This document shows, in pieces, positions 24,576 through 37,421 of a stretch of DNA of 64,000 nucleotides (position 1 is its first letter; every line of letters begins with the position of its first letter). The notes under the pieces were generated by a model. The model ran no database searches and had not been told where the DNA came from. It saw only the letters and a list, made by a program, of their open reading frames with translations. The stretch spans positions 28,610,311-28,674,310 of the forward strand of contig CM060849.1 of the NCBI GenBank assembly GCA_030737835.1. Reading direction: 5' to 3'. The position numbers and the translations under genes are program-made. This stretch comes from Acorus gramineus (lineage: Eukaryota; Streptophyta; Magnoliopsida; Acorales; Acoraceae).

Positions 24576-24805
24576 GGGTGCGTTTGGTTGCGCGATTGCG
24601 CTGTGATTGTGATTGCAGGAAGCTGCGTTTACAATCGTGCAACCAAACAGTTTTACTGTACCAGCTTCCTGCACACAGATTTCAGGCAAATAGTATCGAA
24701 AAGCTGCGATTTCAGAAAGCTGAGAAAGTGAGCTTCCTGTGGAATCAGTTTGTAATCGCAGATTCCTGCAGAATCAGTTTTGCAATCGCGCAACCAAACG
24801 CACCC
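24576..24805. mobile_element. Tourist-like MITE with perfect 24-bp inverted ends
   Basis: The 24-bp end GGGTGCGTTTGGTTGCGCGA+TTGC at 24576 is perfectly inverted at 24782-24805. TAA flanks both sides (24573-24575, 24806-24808). The 230-bp element is non-coding and carries repeated 'gcttcctg' and 'aatcgca' motifs on both strands. Perfect ends suggest a relatively young insertion. It lies about 410 bases before the GBPL3 start codon. Confidence 0.93.
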
Positions 24806-24855
24806 TAAGAAAATTTACAGTGTGAGATTGTAAGAAAATTTACAGTGTGAGATTG
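24806..24855. repeat. 25-bp exact tandem duplication
   Basis: Two identical 25-base units (taagaaaatttacagtgtga + gattg) lie head to tail at 24806-24830 and 24831-24855, immediately beside the MITE. Confidence 0.9.
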
Positions 24856-24860
24856 TAAAT

Positions 24861-24923
24861 TGGGCTGAGCGTAACAGGCCAGCCCTTTTAACCGTACTGT
24901 CGGATGCGATGGGCCGAAGCCCA
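24861..24923 (+). promoter_or_regulatory. Site II (TCP) motif cluster upstream of GBPL3
   Basis: TGGGCT at 24861-24866, TGGGCC at 24910-24915 and GCCCA at 24919-24923 are site-II-type elements (TGGGCY and complement). These are typical of constitutively expressed plant genes and are bound by TCP factors. They lie about 300-360 bases before the ATG. Their role here is inferred; no TATA box was seen nearby. Confidence 0.5.
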
Positions 24924-25217
24924 GACCCGAACCGACACGGACCGTCACATTTTAGGGATGCTTCGTTTCCACGCCGTTCCGCGAATTCCCCATTCTGCCC
25001 TCATCACTCCTAGGCAACATCCTACTAATTTGGAGGACATTATTGTCATTCCAACCACCATAAACACCGATCCTCAAAAAGTTACAAAACACACACTCGA
25101 CTTCCGGCGCTTCCCTCTTTTGATTTTCAAAACCTCTCCTTTAAAGAAACCCCAACAAAAATCGAATCGATATATCGATCGATCGAGAGAGAGAGAGAGA
25201 GAAACAGAAAACCAAAT

Positions 25218-28200
25218 ATGATGCAGATGTTCAACTTCCGAGGCGGCGGCGGAGGCTCCGCCAGCTCCTCCTCCGTCACCACCTCTTCCTCGGCCGAGCC
25301 CCCGGGCCGATCGCCGCCGTCCGCGACTGGGGCGACGTCGAGGCCAGTGCGACTGGTGTACACGGACGAGAGGGGAAGGTTCAAGATGGATCCCGACGCC
25401 GTCGCCGCTCTTCAGCTCGTCAAGGGCCCCATCGGCGTCGTCTCCGTCTGCGGCCGCGCTCGCCAGGGCAAAAGCTTCATCCTCAACCAGGTTTTCTTTT
25501 AATATCCCGAAATTACCCCTCTATTTCCCTAGCTTTTCTGTTCTTTTTCGTATTTCACGCAAGTCGGTGTTGTAGGAGCGTTTCAAGGGTTAGGGTTTTG
25601 CACATTGGGGGATTTCTGCGTTTATGTCTGAAAAGTTTAAATCTTGCGCGAACAGCTTCTTGGGAGGAGTAGCGGGTTTCAGGTGGCTTCGACGCACAGG
25701 CCTTGTACGAAGGGCCTTTGGATGTGGAGCTCCCCGATAAAGAGGACGGCTCTTGACGGCACCGAGTACAACCTTTTGCTTCTAGACAGCGAGGGAATTG
25801 ATGCTTATGATCAGACGGTTGGTTTTCCTTGTTAATTTCATCGTGCAATTTATCTTATTGGATCAATTGGGTTGTGAGATCAAAGAAATAATTTTGTTGT
25901 TATGCTTTTGGAAAATGCTTGGTTCTTGGTTTTGTTAGCTGAATATCTCTTCACTTGGGTGTCTCCACATGATCATTTCATCCATATGGTATATGAACAC
26001 ATTAAGATTCCTATTTCTTTCTTCTTTATTTTGTGGTAGAATAAACTTGTTCTTGGGCTTCCATGTAATGGTTATATATTCCAACATAAGAGGTTTCACT
26101 TGGAAAACACTCTAATTTTTTCACTCCTTAGAAATTGGGTCTCAATGATATTAGTTTTTTTTTTTTTTTTTTTGCAATACTCCATGATATTCCGTTTTGA
26201 TACACCATCTACCATAGTGGGCACCTTATGGTATTGAAGGTTAAGCTTCGGGATTGATGGTCTTGCATTTTGTGGAGCCTTATCTCTTCCTCTCTCTTTT
26301 TTTTTTAATTTTTAATTTTGTTCGAAGATCCCTTATCTCTCCTTTGTTTGTTTGTTTTTTTTTTTTTTTTTAATTAATAAGATGACTCCTATATTTTTCT
26401 CAAACAAAGAAAGAAAAAAGAAAAGAAGAATGAACTTGCTATTCATGATTTTGATGTAGTAAGGATGTAATTTTTTTCTTTTTATTTATGTTTTAATAAT
26501 TAGCTTGAAATGAATGTTAGAGGTAACCATTATATGAAGAATATGATGCTGAGATATCTATCATCTTAGAGTTTTTTTTTGTTAGTGTGTGAGAGAATAT
26601 TTTGGGGACTGAAGGCAAAATCGATGTCTGAAAGATGTCTTCATCATGTACGGAAGGATGACTAGAAAACACTCTCCACCCAATCTAGATGAAGCGACAA
26701 TCACCAACTATTCGCTGATTTGAGACTCTAAAGTCTAAATGAAAGGAGTAATCAGTGTAATGTTCCAACATGATCACAAAGGGCAGTGGAGCACTCCTGT
26801 GTGGCTGCTTACATGCGATGGACGCAGTGTGGGAGGACTCTTGTGCAGCAGCACCCATGGAACTGGTTGCATAGGGGGTCCAAAGTGAGTAGTTATGTAG
26901 TGTGTGACAGGAGGCATGCGAGCAAAGGGAGAGAACGTCAGAAGATCTCAATGAGGTAAAAATAGGTCAATGATGATTGACGAACCAAATTGTACACAGA
27001 GGGAGGCAGCGATGACATGCTGTGGCCTGTGTGGTGAGGTATGTATGACAAGGGTATTTGATGAGGTCAGTACTGCAAGAGATGGCATGAAAAGGGTAGT
27101 GTGAACTGTGACGGTGGTGAGGAGAGATCTGATGGCAATGGCAGGCGAGATCCAACTGCGAAGATAAAGAGGCTGATGGAATGAAGTTGAGAGCGATGAA
27201 GACGGTATGATGAACTAAAGGGATGCATGAAGGGGAACTTGAGCAGCGGTGACTGGAAAATCCGAGGAGTGGGGTGAGGAGGAAGAAATCAAATTTATCT
27301 GATGCCAAAAAAACTGACTGAATCAGAGGAATAACTGAAAAGGGTGTGAGGATCCTACCCCTTACCAACTGAGGACTTGCATTCAAGATCGGAGTGGGGA
27401 AGAAAGGGATATGGGGTTCTGGATTAATGTGACCATGTTACAGTTAGGGGAAAAACAATGATTTTATTGTGAGAGAGAATTTTTTTATATACCTATAGAT
27501 AAAAAGATCAAAGCATTACACCCATAAACTCATAAAGAAACTTATATAACATTTATCAATGTGTTTCTTATTGAAATTTACTTTACAAAAATCCTGATCA
27601 ACTAATCCACCATATCACTTGGCAGGGGACATACAGCACACAAATATTCTCATTGGCAGTGCTGTTATCGAGTATGTTTATATACAATCAGGTACATACA
27701 TCTAGCCTGAATGCATCACTTATAACCTTCTAACATTTTTGAATTAATGACATGATTTCTGCCCTGTGACACATCTTTTATGTTCAGATGGGTGGCATCG
27801 ATGAGGCTGCTCTTGATCGTTTATCACTGGTGACCGAAATGACTAAGCATATTCGTGTTAGAGCCTCTGCTGGAAAAACTACAGCATCTGAACTTGGGCA
27901 GTTCTCTCCGGTTTTTGTTTGGCTCTTACGGGTAAACTTTCAATTTTCTTGTCTTTTGGATGGTTATGTGATGCTGAGATGGAAGTTGATATCTTATAGT
28001 TTGCATAGCACAGGCTTACTGGTTTGTGATGAATAATGTTTTGTTTCACTACATACGTGTAGGACTTCTATTTGAATCTTGTTGAAGATAATCGTAGAAT
28101 CACCCCACGGGATTACCTTGAGTTAGCATTGAGGCCAGGTTCGAGTGGAGGGAGAGATGTGTCTGCAAAAAATGAGGTACTCATCTGATTAGATCTTATG

Positions 28201-31200
28201 GTTTGTTGGCATGTGGTGATAAAATATTACCGACGACCCTATTCTATAAGTTTTGCTTGTTATTAATGATCTTATTTATCTCTCCATGAGAGAGAACATT
28301 TTTTTACTCCGAGCTGGAAGAATTGCTACATTCAATAATTGTAAATAATCTCTGCCCTTGGTTCTAAGAGCCATAAGCTTTGAAGGTTCATGCCAAAAAA
28401 TATACTTTAAATCTCTGCCTTAAAATTGTGTGGGGGATTTGTTGTTTATCATAATTTTTCTTTCTAATTTATTTGTCTAATTTGGGTTCATAACCTTAAA
28501 ATAGATACGGGAGTCGATCCGAGCTCTTTTCCCAGATCGAGAATGCTTTACACTTGTGCGGCCCTTGAACAGTGAAAATGATCTCCAGCGTCTTGATCAA
28601 ATTCCCGTGAGACCTTCTCTGACCTAATGTTTTCTTGTTTTGTTTGCCTTTTTGTCTGCATCTTCAAAATTTGTAACATGTGTCCCTTTCAATTTGCAGT
28701 TGGACAAACTACGACCAGAATTTAGATCTGGCCTGGATGCATTAACAAAGTTTGTTTTTGAGAGAACTAAACCTAAGCAAGTTGGGGGAACTGTAATGAC
28801 TGGCCCGATTCTTGCTGGAATCACACAGTCATTTCTGGATGCTCTAAACAATGGCGCAGTTCCTACCATATCTTCCTCGTGGCAGGTTGGTGGTTGAACA
28901 CTTGAGCTTGATGTTTTTATTTTTATTTTATTTTTATAAGAAAATTGGTTCCCCAAGGGTTGATCCCTTGACCTCCTTTACGGAGAGGGGGGTGGTAGCC
29001 GACTTCCCCAAAGCTCGGTTTACTGATACAACTGTTATGTGTTGTTAATTGTTCTATTTTAGTTTACTGAATTCTTCCTGCACACAATGGGTGTATGGAA
29101 TATGGATAGAACTGTTATTTTCTTTTCCTTGTTTCTTTCTTCTATATTTACTAGCGACTATGGTAATCATCAATATGTAAACTTTCAAATCATTGTAGAG
29201 TCAATTAAAGTAACCAAATGACAGCAGTCAGAACCATTTTGATTGATCTTCTAATTGTTGATAGCCATCTGCTGTATAACTTGTAATTGAATTGACAACA
29301 TTCATCTCTGAATTCCGTGTTAAACATATATTGAGAACATTGAAATAGTAGCAGTCACACCTGTATGCAAATTCTTTCACATAGATGCTATACCTAAAAT
29401 GCTATACCTATATGCTGAAATAGAGTGTTTTTTATTTATTTATTTTTAATTCATCGGGTCTGTTGAATTCTACTTTTCAGAGTGTTGAAGAAGCAGAATG
29501 TCGAAGGGCATTTGACATAGCTAGTGAAGTCTACATGGCTTCCTTTGACCGCTCTAAACCTCCTGAGGAGGTAAGGCGTGCCCCTCCCTCCCCTTCTCTT
29601 CACTTTTTGTTTTGGTGTGGTTGACGGGAAGAGAACCATCTTCACTTCTTATGTACTCTTTTATGACTATGTTTTGTAGATTATGCTGAGAGAAGCTCAT
29701 GAGGATGCAATTCAAAAAGCACTTGATGCATTTAATGCAAACGCTGTAGGCAGTGGTTCAGTGCGACAAAAGTATGAAAAGCTACTTCAAAGTTTTTTCA
29801 GAAAGGCATTTGAGGTAGGTGTATCTTGAGGCTTCTCTTTCATGAAATTGATTGTTTATTTTCACACACCCAGCTGGCATATTGATTACAAAAGATTATT
29901 TGAACATCAATGTCACTCATACTACATTTATTACATGAAAATGATTTTCTTTTGGTGAAATATTGATTATAATTGAGATGCCTCTAAGATAAAAACTTGG
30001 AATGTTTAGCAATGTTGACTTGCTTCTAAAATTTACATAGAAAAATTAATGAACATGATCCTGTTAAATTACTTGCATTATGATATTGTTTAGCCTTTTT
30101 CTGTTTTATAGATTTGTATTAATGTCTGTTTGCTAACCCTTTAAGTTTTCTGATGGTTTTCTTTGACATCATTTATATGCCTTTTTTAATGTCCATCTCC
30201 AAGACATCAAAATATATGGGAGCTTATGAATAAGGTTTTGAATTTTGGTGCAGCAAATTGTTTGTTTTGTCAAGTTTAATTAAATGTAGATATGTGATGA
30301 AGTGGCATTAAGTAATTTCTGAGCCATGTAAAAGTTGCGAATTGTGCCATCTTTCTGAAATGCTTTGAATTGTATATTTTTAAAGATAATTGTTATCTAA
30401 ATGAGGTGTCGTCGGTTACAATTAAAAGCCAACATTTAACAATGTTAACGTCCCTTTGGAAACTTAGGTACAGATTTTCATTGTGAGAATCATCTGTTAC
30501 ACAATTTTGATATAATTGGCTGCTTTTCCTCCCTCTTTGGTATGTCTATTGTTGGCAGAGGCTTTTTTGGCTTGGTGAATGTGTTTTTCCTTGATTTCCT
30601 AAAAAAGAACAAATTTTTCTATGTTATCATCATTATTCCTTAAGAGAAAATGAACGACTTAGTTTATATAAAGAAATAATCCTATGTGATGCCTCTGAAG
30701 TTTCTGTGGTCTTCTTGAGTATAAGAAATCCCAATTGAGGTCAAATATGAATTAAGAAACTAGCAAAATATTTCATAAGAAAAAAAAGAAACTAGTAAAA
30801 TATGCTCTCTTTTTTTTTTATTTGTAAAGGATGCCATTTTTTTTCACATAAAATATCAGGAACCAAATAGAGATTCTGAATTTCCCCTCAACCTTAAGAA
30901 ACTAAAATTAGTAGCTCAGATTGACTGAGTTACTTCTTTTTTATTTTATTGTATGAAAACAGATTTGAGACATCTTATTAATGAAAGAAGACCCCAAACA
31001 AGATGGAGAGGGGGGATTTCTGAACGAAAGAAAAGAGGAAAACTAAGATAAAACCTCAAATAATGAAAGGACCACCAAAATATAACACTCCTTATCTGTC
31101 ATATTCCAAATCATAAGTAACCCATGATGGTAGAAGGTGTCTCAAATTTACTCAGTTGCTTGACAGGTTGTATATGGGACCATGGGCCTTTGATGTGGGC

Positions 31201-34200
31201 AGAACTTTAATAATATGAAAAAAGGATAATGGTGGAAAAGTGATATGGATGGATTGATCCTTAATCTATATCTTTATTTTTGTAATTTTCATGATGTCAT
31301 AAATTGTTTGACCAGTTTCATATTTGTAGGAGGAAATTCTTATCCTTTTCTTTGCTTTCTCATTGTATTTCTTATGATCATAGACAGAACTTTAAGCATA
31401 TTCTTTTGTTTATTTGTATGGGTTACACATTGTGATTTTAGTTTGTTATCTGACCTTTGGTGCAGGATTATAAGAAGAAAGCCTTTGTAGAGGCAGATTT
31501 GCGTTGTTCAAATACAATACAGAACATGGAATCAAAATTACGGGCAGCTTGTCATGTCCCTGGTGCAAAGTTTGATAATGTTATTAGTGTAAGTTATCGT
31601 TCTGTTAGCTCTTGCATGTTTTTACTTTCCTTGTATATATTTATTGCTTGCCATCTTTTCACTGAATATATCACAATTTCTGGGATCACTTCTTAATGTT
31701 TCCTTGGTGAATCGCTGTGCTTCATATGATTTAGTGTAAAAAAAGATGTCAACACCATGCCTTAAAACAAAAATGTTACTTACTCCTCATCACAAGTTTA
31801 CCCCATTCAAAACGAACACTTGATGCCCCTGCGCAAAACATCCCCCCATCTGATATAAAGCTCTCCATTGAATCTCATACCTTCTTAAAGAAAAATTGGG
31901 TGCCATTAAAAATGAGAAGGTTTCTAGCAAGCCAAATAGCCCATACTGCGGAATAAGAAATTGAGAAATCTTGGTTTTTTTGCTTTGGTCCACTTTTTTT
32001 TTTTAAATCTCTTACTGGCCTTCCAGATTTGCTCAAGGGAGTTAACTTGTAGCTTAAGGTAGCGTTTGGTAGTGGGATTGTAAAACTAATTTTCTGTAAA
32101 CGTTGGGTTTAAAACTGATTCTGCATGAAGTTGTCTCCCCCCAGCTTTCTCCAATCGCAGCTTTTGCGTATTATTTGTTTGAAATATGTCAGCAGGAAGT
32201 TGTGATTGTAAAACTGTTTGGTTGCACGATTGCAAAACCAGCTTCCTGCAAACGCAAAAACTGTCAAATCGCTGAACCAAACACTGCATTAGTTCTAAAG
32301 TCTCCCCAAGGGCCCTTCAAATAAGCTTAACGAAATCCACAATCTGAAGCCTCCTCCGGTACCCACTGAGCTTCATAGGCTTTTATGAGAAGCCTATCTT
32401 GAAACAAGAGGCACATGAATGCTTGAACCTTCACGGGGCCATGAAGGCCCCAAATCTCCTTGCTTTAGAGGCTGAGGAAGCATTGCAAGGCTTATTTCTT
32501 CTCTACCAATCATATTGTCTCCTAACAGTGTATCCTGTCGAAGCCTGGGGCACACATCATACTGAGTCAATCGATCCCTCCACCACCTGGGACCGCTGCA
32601 AGAAGACCAACAAGGCGGTGAACTCCTCGATGCCCTCGTCCCTAAGATCTCTCCTCGTGGCCACCTCCCAACGCACCCCCCAGTCAGGCCTCCAGAAATT
32701 ACAAGCCCGCGCCTCCTTATTCACGAGCATTGCAAAGATTCTAGGGTAAGTCTCACAAAGTGGTCTAGACCCACACCATATAGAAATCAGAACCAAATCC
32801 GGTCTCCTCCCCCAAAACTCCATAAAATTGACTCTGATAAATCCTCTGCCAGACGATCAATATCTCTCCAGATCTTGATGGACTTGTAAGAAACAACAGG
32901 AAAATGGAACCAAGGGGAGATTGAGAAAATATGCCTCAACAACCCTGCACCAAAGAAGACTCTGATTGACGAGCCATTTCGAAAGCCATTTATTGAGAAG
33001 CGCTACTTTAGCTGTCGACTAAACAGTGTCATTTCCAAAGACTCACAAAGCTTTGATTTGGAGGAGAGATGCTTAAACATGGAACTAAATCCACTAAACT
33101 CTCTCCTATAGTTAAATCATGCCTTTGTATATAGCTTAACAGTTTATCGAATACTTATCGAACAGGAAAAGAACAGCTGTGGACTCGGGTCCTCAGCTAT
33201 CTTCTTGGTGGTGTTGGATGAAATTTAAGCAAAATAGGTATAAGGCTTAAATTGGATTTTGAATGGGTATGCTAGGAAGTCCTCTTATATTGTCTAATCT
33301 TCTCTTTTTGATCTTCATCTGGAGTCTGTCCGTTAAACCCCCTCAACATGTTCCATAACATGTCTATTAATTCGACCCACCACACACCAGCTGTCTGAAT
33401 CTATTAGACTGTGAAACATGATCTTAACTACTCTCAGAGCTTATTATTTAAGTTTAATGAAATACTGCATTTTCCACAGGTTTTGAATAGTGAACTTGCC
33501 GAGTATAAAACATCGTGTCACGGACCAGGAATGTGGCAGAAGTTGGCTACCTTTTTACAACAATGGTTAGTTTCATGATTTTATGCACATTTGCCTTATG
33601 TTGTAGCTGTTTTTTAATTCTTGCAGTCATTTGAGTTTCTCTTTGCTCTTGTTCCTCAACAGTTTGGAGGGTCCAATATTTGATCTTTTCAAGAGGCAGA
33701 TGGCCCAAATTGAATCAGAAAAGGTTGCTTTGATGCTTAAGTCTCGTTCCAATGAAGACAAACTAGAATTGCTTAGAAAACAGCTAGATTCAAGTGAGAA
33801 GCTGAGGGCAGAGTACATAACGCGCTATGAACAGGCGATTAGAGACAAGCAAAAAACTGTAGAAGATTATACTAGTCGCATTTCCGATTTGCAGGGCAAG
33901 TGCCAATCATTTGAGGAACGGTGTGCAAGTTTATCAAAATCTCTGGAGTCTTCTGGGAATGAATCATCCCAGTGGAAATTGAAATATGATCAAGTCATTT
34001 CAAAGCGGAAAGCGGAAGAAGAACAACTGAAGGCTGAGATTGGGGTTCTGAAATCCAGATGCAGTGCTGCTGAGGGGAGATTGGGCGCTGCTCGTGAACA
34101 TGCGCAGGCTGCCCAGGCAGAAGCTTCAGAGTGGAAGTCCAAGTGTGATTTTGCTGTCACAGAAGCCAAACTGGCTCTGGAAAAGGCTGCAAAATCTCAG

Positions 34201-36396
34201 GAACAAACTAATAAACGAGTGCAAGAGAGGGAGGATAATTTGAGGAGAGAATTTTCTGCTACATTAGCCGAAAAGGTGATTATCATTTTCATATTTAATA
34301 TGCTTTTCCTGGGCGTTCAGATTCAGAAGAATAAACTTCTTTTTTTTTATTTTTTATGATGTACCACAGGAAGCTGAAATCAAAGATAGGGTGGCAAAGA
34401 TTGAACATGCTGAAAAACATGTTGCCAGTTTGAGATCTCAATTGCAGGTAATTGCTGGGTTGCAAGCGAATATTATCTGTTTTATAGGAATGTGAGTTCA
34501 AAAATTAAAAAAAAAAATAGAATCTGTTTGCTTATTGTTTAATATATATTATATATTGGGTGAATATTTCAATTAGGAAAAAGCAGGTGAATAGTGGACA
34601 AGAAAATGCCAATGTAGACCTGCATATATGTGGTGTTTTCTTATAATTATACTTTAAAAGAGCTCATGCCTTTGAGCTTCAATAGGCCCTACTATACCCT
34701 GAGGCTCCTAGGAAAAACTTATGCTTATAGATAGCACTGAAGAGATTTGCTAGCACTGCATTGTAAAAAGGCTCTTTGCAACAAGCTAAGACATTGGTGC
34801 TTTATTTGATAGGGGGCGTCAGTACTTGAATAAATTTTTAAGTATCAACAACTTTGGAATCCTATAGGATTTATATAATGGGGCTCATGCCTTGTACCTG
34901 CTTCTTCTTTGGCAGCTTTGCCTTGAAGAAGGTTACAAGCCCTTTGAGGAATTTGGTAATTTTGATTGAAATATATGAGCCGAATAACTCCAACAAATCT
35001 CTGGTATTTTTCTTGTCAGTTGGAAGCAATTCTAAAATAATGCCATATTTATAGATACACTTTTTAAATGCTCCAATTCTTATTTCAGCTGGATTTCTCA
35101 GGCTTTGGCCTGAGGATTTTGTATTGTCTAGCTATATGGACATTTGTTCTGATTATAATATAATCAGGGCTTATGCCTACCTTCTTTCAAAAAAAAAAAA
35201 AACCTCCTAATTCTTGTAATGATTCAGAGATGAAATTCAATATATTAATGTTCATGCCATCTGACTTTGACTGATAATTAGGTCCATGCTTCTTTACGCC
35301 TTTCATAGGCTTTTACTTGGAGCCATGACTGACGGTATCAAATGTTTTGCAGGCGGCCCAGGCTGATTTGAAGAGACACGAGTCGGAGACGTCAACATTG
35401 AAACTCGAAATCAAAGAGTTGTCTGAGAAAGTAGATTCTGCAAAGGCCACAGCCCAGTTGTATGAGAGTGAGGCTAGGAAGTTGGAGCAAGAGAAGCAAC
35501 ACCTGGAGGAGAAATACATAACCGAATTTAAGAGGTTTGATGAAACAGAGAGCAGGTGTGTGAGTGCAGAAATGGAAGCCAAAAGAGCAACCAAGTTGGC
35601 TGACAATGCTCGGGCAGAAGCTGCTGCCGCTGTTAAAGAGAAGAGTGAAGCTCAACAACTGGCGATGCAAAGATTGACAGAGATTGAGAGAACCCAGAGA
35701 CAGGTCGAGAACCTAGAAAGGCAGAAAGCTGATCTGACTGAGGAGATGGCCAGGTTACGCGAATCAGAGAGGGTCGCACTCTCCAGGGCTGCTTTACTAG
35801 ATGCAACAGTAGAGGAAAGAGAGAGAGAGATAGAGAAGCTCCTCAACGAGAACAACGAACAAAGATCAAACACTGTTCAGGTCCTCGAGAACCTGTTAGC
35901 GTCAGAACGAGCCTCTCGAGCGGAAGCCAATCACAGAGCAGAGGCCTTATCTCTGCAATTGCAATCCACACAAGGCAAGCTGGACGCGCTTCAGAGAGAG
36001 ATGACGTCCGTCCGATTGAACGAGACTGTACTAGATTCAAAACTAAAGACCGCGTCTGTGGGAAAGCGATTGAGAGCAGATGACTACACTGGCATGGATT
36101 CGGTGCAGGATATGGAAGTGGATGGAGAGGTGGGTCAAGCGAAGAAACGGTCGAAGAGCACGACGAGCCCTCTGAGGAGCACAAAACACGCGGAAGATGG
36201 AGGTTCTGTGTTCCGAGGTGATGAGGAGAACAGCCATGGCAAGGAAACGGAATCGGAAGATTATATGAAGTTTACAGTCCTGAAACTGAAGCAGGAGCTC
36301 ACCAAGCATGGATTCGGGGCTGAGTTGCTGCAGTTGAAGAACCCTAACAAGAAGGATATTCTTGCTTTGTACGAGAAGCATGTCCTTTCAATGTAG
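25218..36396 (+). CDS. GBPL3: Guanylate-binding protein-like GTPase, GBPL3 type
   Basis: Fourteen exons give 1071 aa in frame: 25218-25490, 25656-25817, 27626-27691, 27788-27931, 28063-28176, 28505-28606, 28700-28885, 29481-29570, 29680-29814, 31466-31588, 33480-33565, 33663-34275, 34370-34447, 35353-36396. The N-terminus is a GB1/atlastin-like large GTPase domain: P-loop GRARQGKS at residues 79-86, switch Thr109 (RPCTKG), G3 DSEG at 135-138, and the guanine-specificity R-D pair at 215-216, split by intron 4. A GBP helical domain follows. From about 500 to 980 the sequence is Glu/Lys/Ala-rich heptad coiled coil. The tail has basic clusters (KRLR, KKRSK), likely nuclear signals, and a compact conserved C-terminus (KFTVLKLKQELTKHG..., 1030-1071). 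Length matches Arabidopsis GBPL3 (At5g46070, 1082 aa), known to form nuclear condensates in immunity and to associate with the nuclear basket. No C-terminal CaaX box for prenylation exists, unlike some animal GBPs. The leader has a GA run at about 25185-25202. Confidence 0.95.
26560..27500. other. Unidentified insert in GBPL3 intron 2
   Basis: This part of the 1.8-kb second intron is much richer in G than the rest of the intron and lacks its T bias, suggesting an inserted sequence. The strings gtgtgagagaatatttt (26585) and gtgagagagaattttttta (27469) near its two ends resemble a diverged direct repeat. An open minus-strand frame (27386-26967) is Ser/His/Pro-rich with no recognised similarity. 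It may be an old retroelement, but no LTR, primer site or polymerase motif was found. Confidence 0.35.
31750..33080 (-). mobile_element. LINE fragment in GBPL3 intron 10, split by a MITE
   Basis: Read on the minus strand this is the 3' part of a LINE ORF2. FGGGDRIWFWF..W..RPLCETYPRIFAML lies near 32830-32730 and AVWAIWLARNLLIFNGTQFF near 31960-31890, both in the order found before and after the zf-RVT segment. Frameshifts and stops break it. A MITE relic (32058-32287) sits inside. Orientation is opposite to the host gene. The coding exons on both sides splice in frame around it. Confidence 0.7.
32058..32287. mobile_element. Diverged MITE related to 24576-24805
   Basis: Starts GGTAGCGTTTGGTAGTGGGATTG and ends ...AATCGCTGAACCAAACACTGC, an imperfect inverted pair. 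Its length (230 bp) and internal motifs (gcttcctg, aatcgcagcttt, gattgtaaaac) match the perfect-ended element at 24576. Target duplication is no longer clear. It is nested in the LINE fragment. Confidence 0.65.
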
Positions 36397-37388
36397 ATGC
36401 TATCTGTTCATTTCAGGCTTGATCTATAAGTAATACAGCTTTACATAGGAGGAGGATGTGTTTCGATTGTAGAGGTTTGAGTTTTTTTTTTTGGTCAACC
36501 TGGTTGAGATCTGTTATTGATTTTCCATCGCGCATCGTGTTCATATGATGTTAAGATGGCAGAATGTGTGTCACTGTTTATTAGCTAAAGAAACAACTTG
36601 GGAAGGCCTTCCCAGGTAACTTTCTTCTCTGTGATTTGTATTTCCTGATGGATAGGAATCGAAAATTGTTTATTTTATTTTATTTTAAATTTTGTGTAGC
36701 TTTTACTACAAATTCAAAATACATGGATTCTAAAACTATATTTATTTATTTTTATATAATTAATGAATGAAATCTTTTGTTGTTTTGCCAATCGTGGGAT
36801 CAACTGATCAAGTAATCAAGTATGAGCTTACTCAACATGAAAACAACTTTTTGCCCAGTTTGGGTAGAGGAATACGATGGAATAGAAGAATCAGTCTAAA
36901 AAACTGTTTGTTTATAATGAATAGATAGGTGGGTATAACTATGTCAATATAAATGATAATAAACTGATATTGGTATTTTAGATCTTTTAAAATTGTATTA
37001 TATCATTTAATCTATTCAACTAGTATAAAATGGTTTACATGTCAAATCATCACCTTTTACAAATTAAATGACACACGTCAATATCATTTTTTTTCACTTT
37101 TTATAATTTCTCATTTATATCTTATTCACTTTTTATCTACCATTTATTCATGGTCAATCAAACAACAAAAATTTCATTATTATGCTTTTCAACTAGAATA
37201 ACTAGAAGCATAATTAAATATAAAAATAATTTATTCCTTATCTCTAATGAAATAGTTATCTATCATGAAAAAGTGATGTTATAAGTTTTTTTTTCAGCCC
37301 CAATTTCAATCTCATGTGCATCGATAGAAAATTTTGAGGTGTTTTGGAGTTTTTTCACACCGGAGGTAATCATGTGTTTCCAACTACT

Positions 37389-37421
<33 letters not shown>

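Noticed and set aside
28935-29035. tRNA-like or SINE-like stretch in GBPL3 intron 7 (ggttgatcccttgacctcc)
   Set aside because: A weak B-box resemblance exists on the minus strand but no A box at the right spacing and no tail.
31038-31140. Possible extra GBPL3 exon between exons 9 and 10
   Set aside because: Exon 9 (ends FRKAFE) and exon 10 (starts DYKKKAF) join in phase and match the family without an extra exon.
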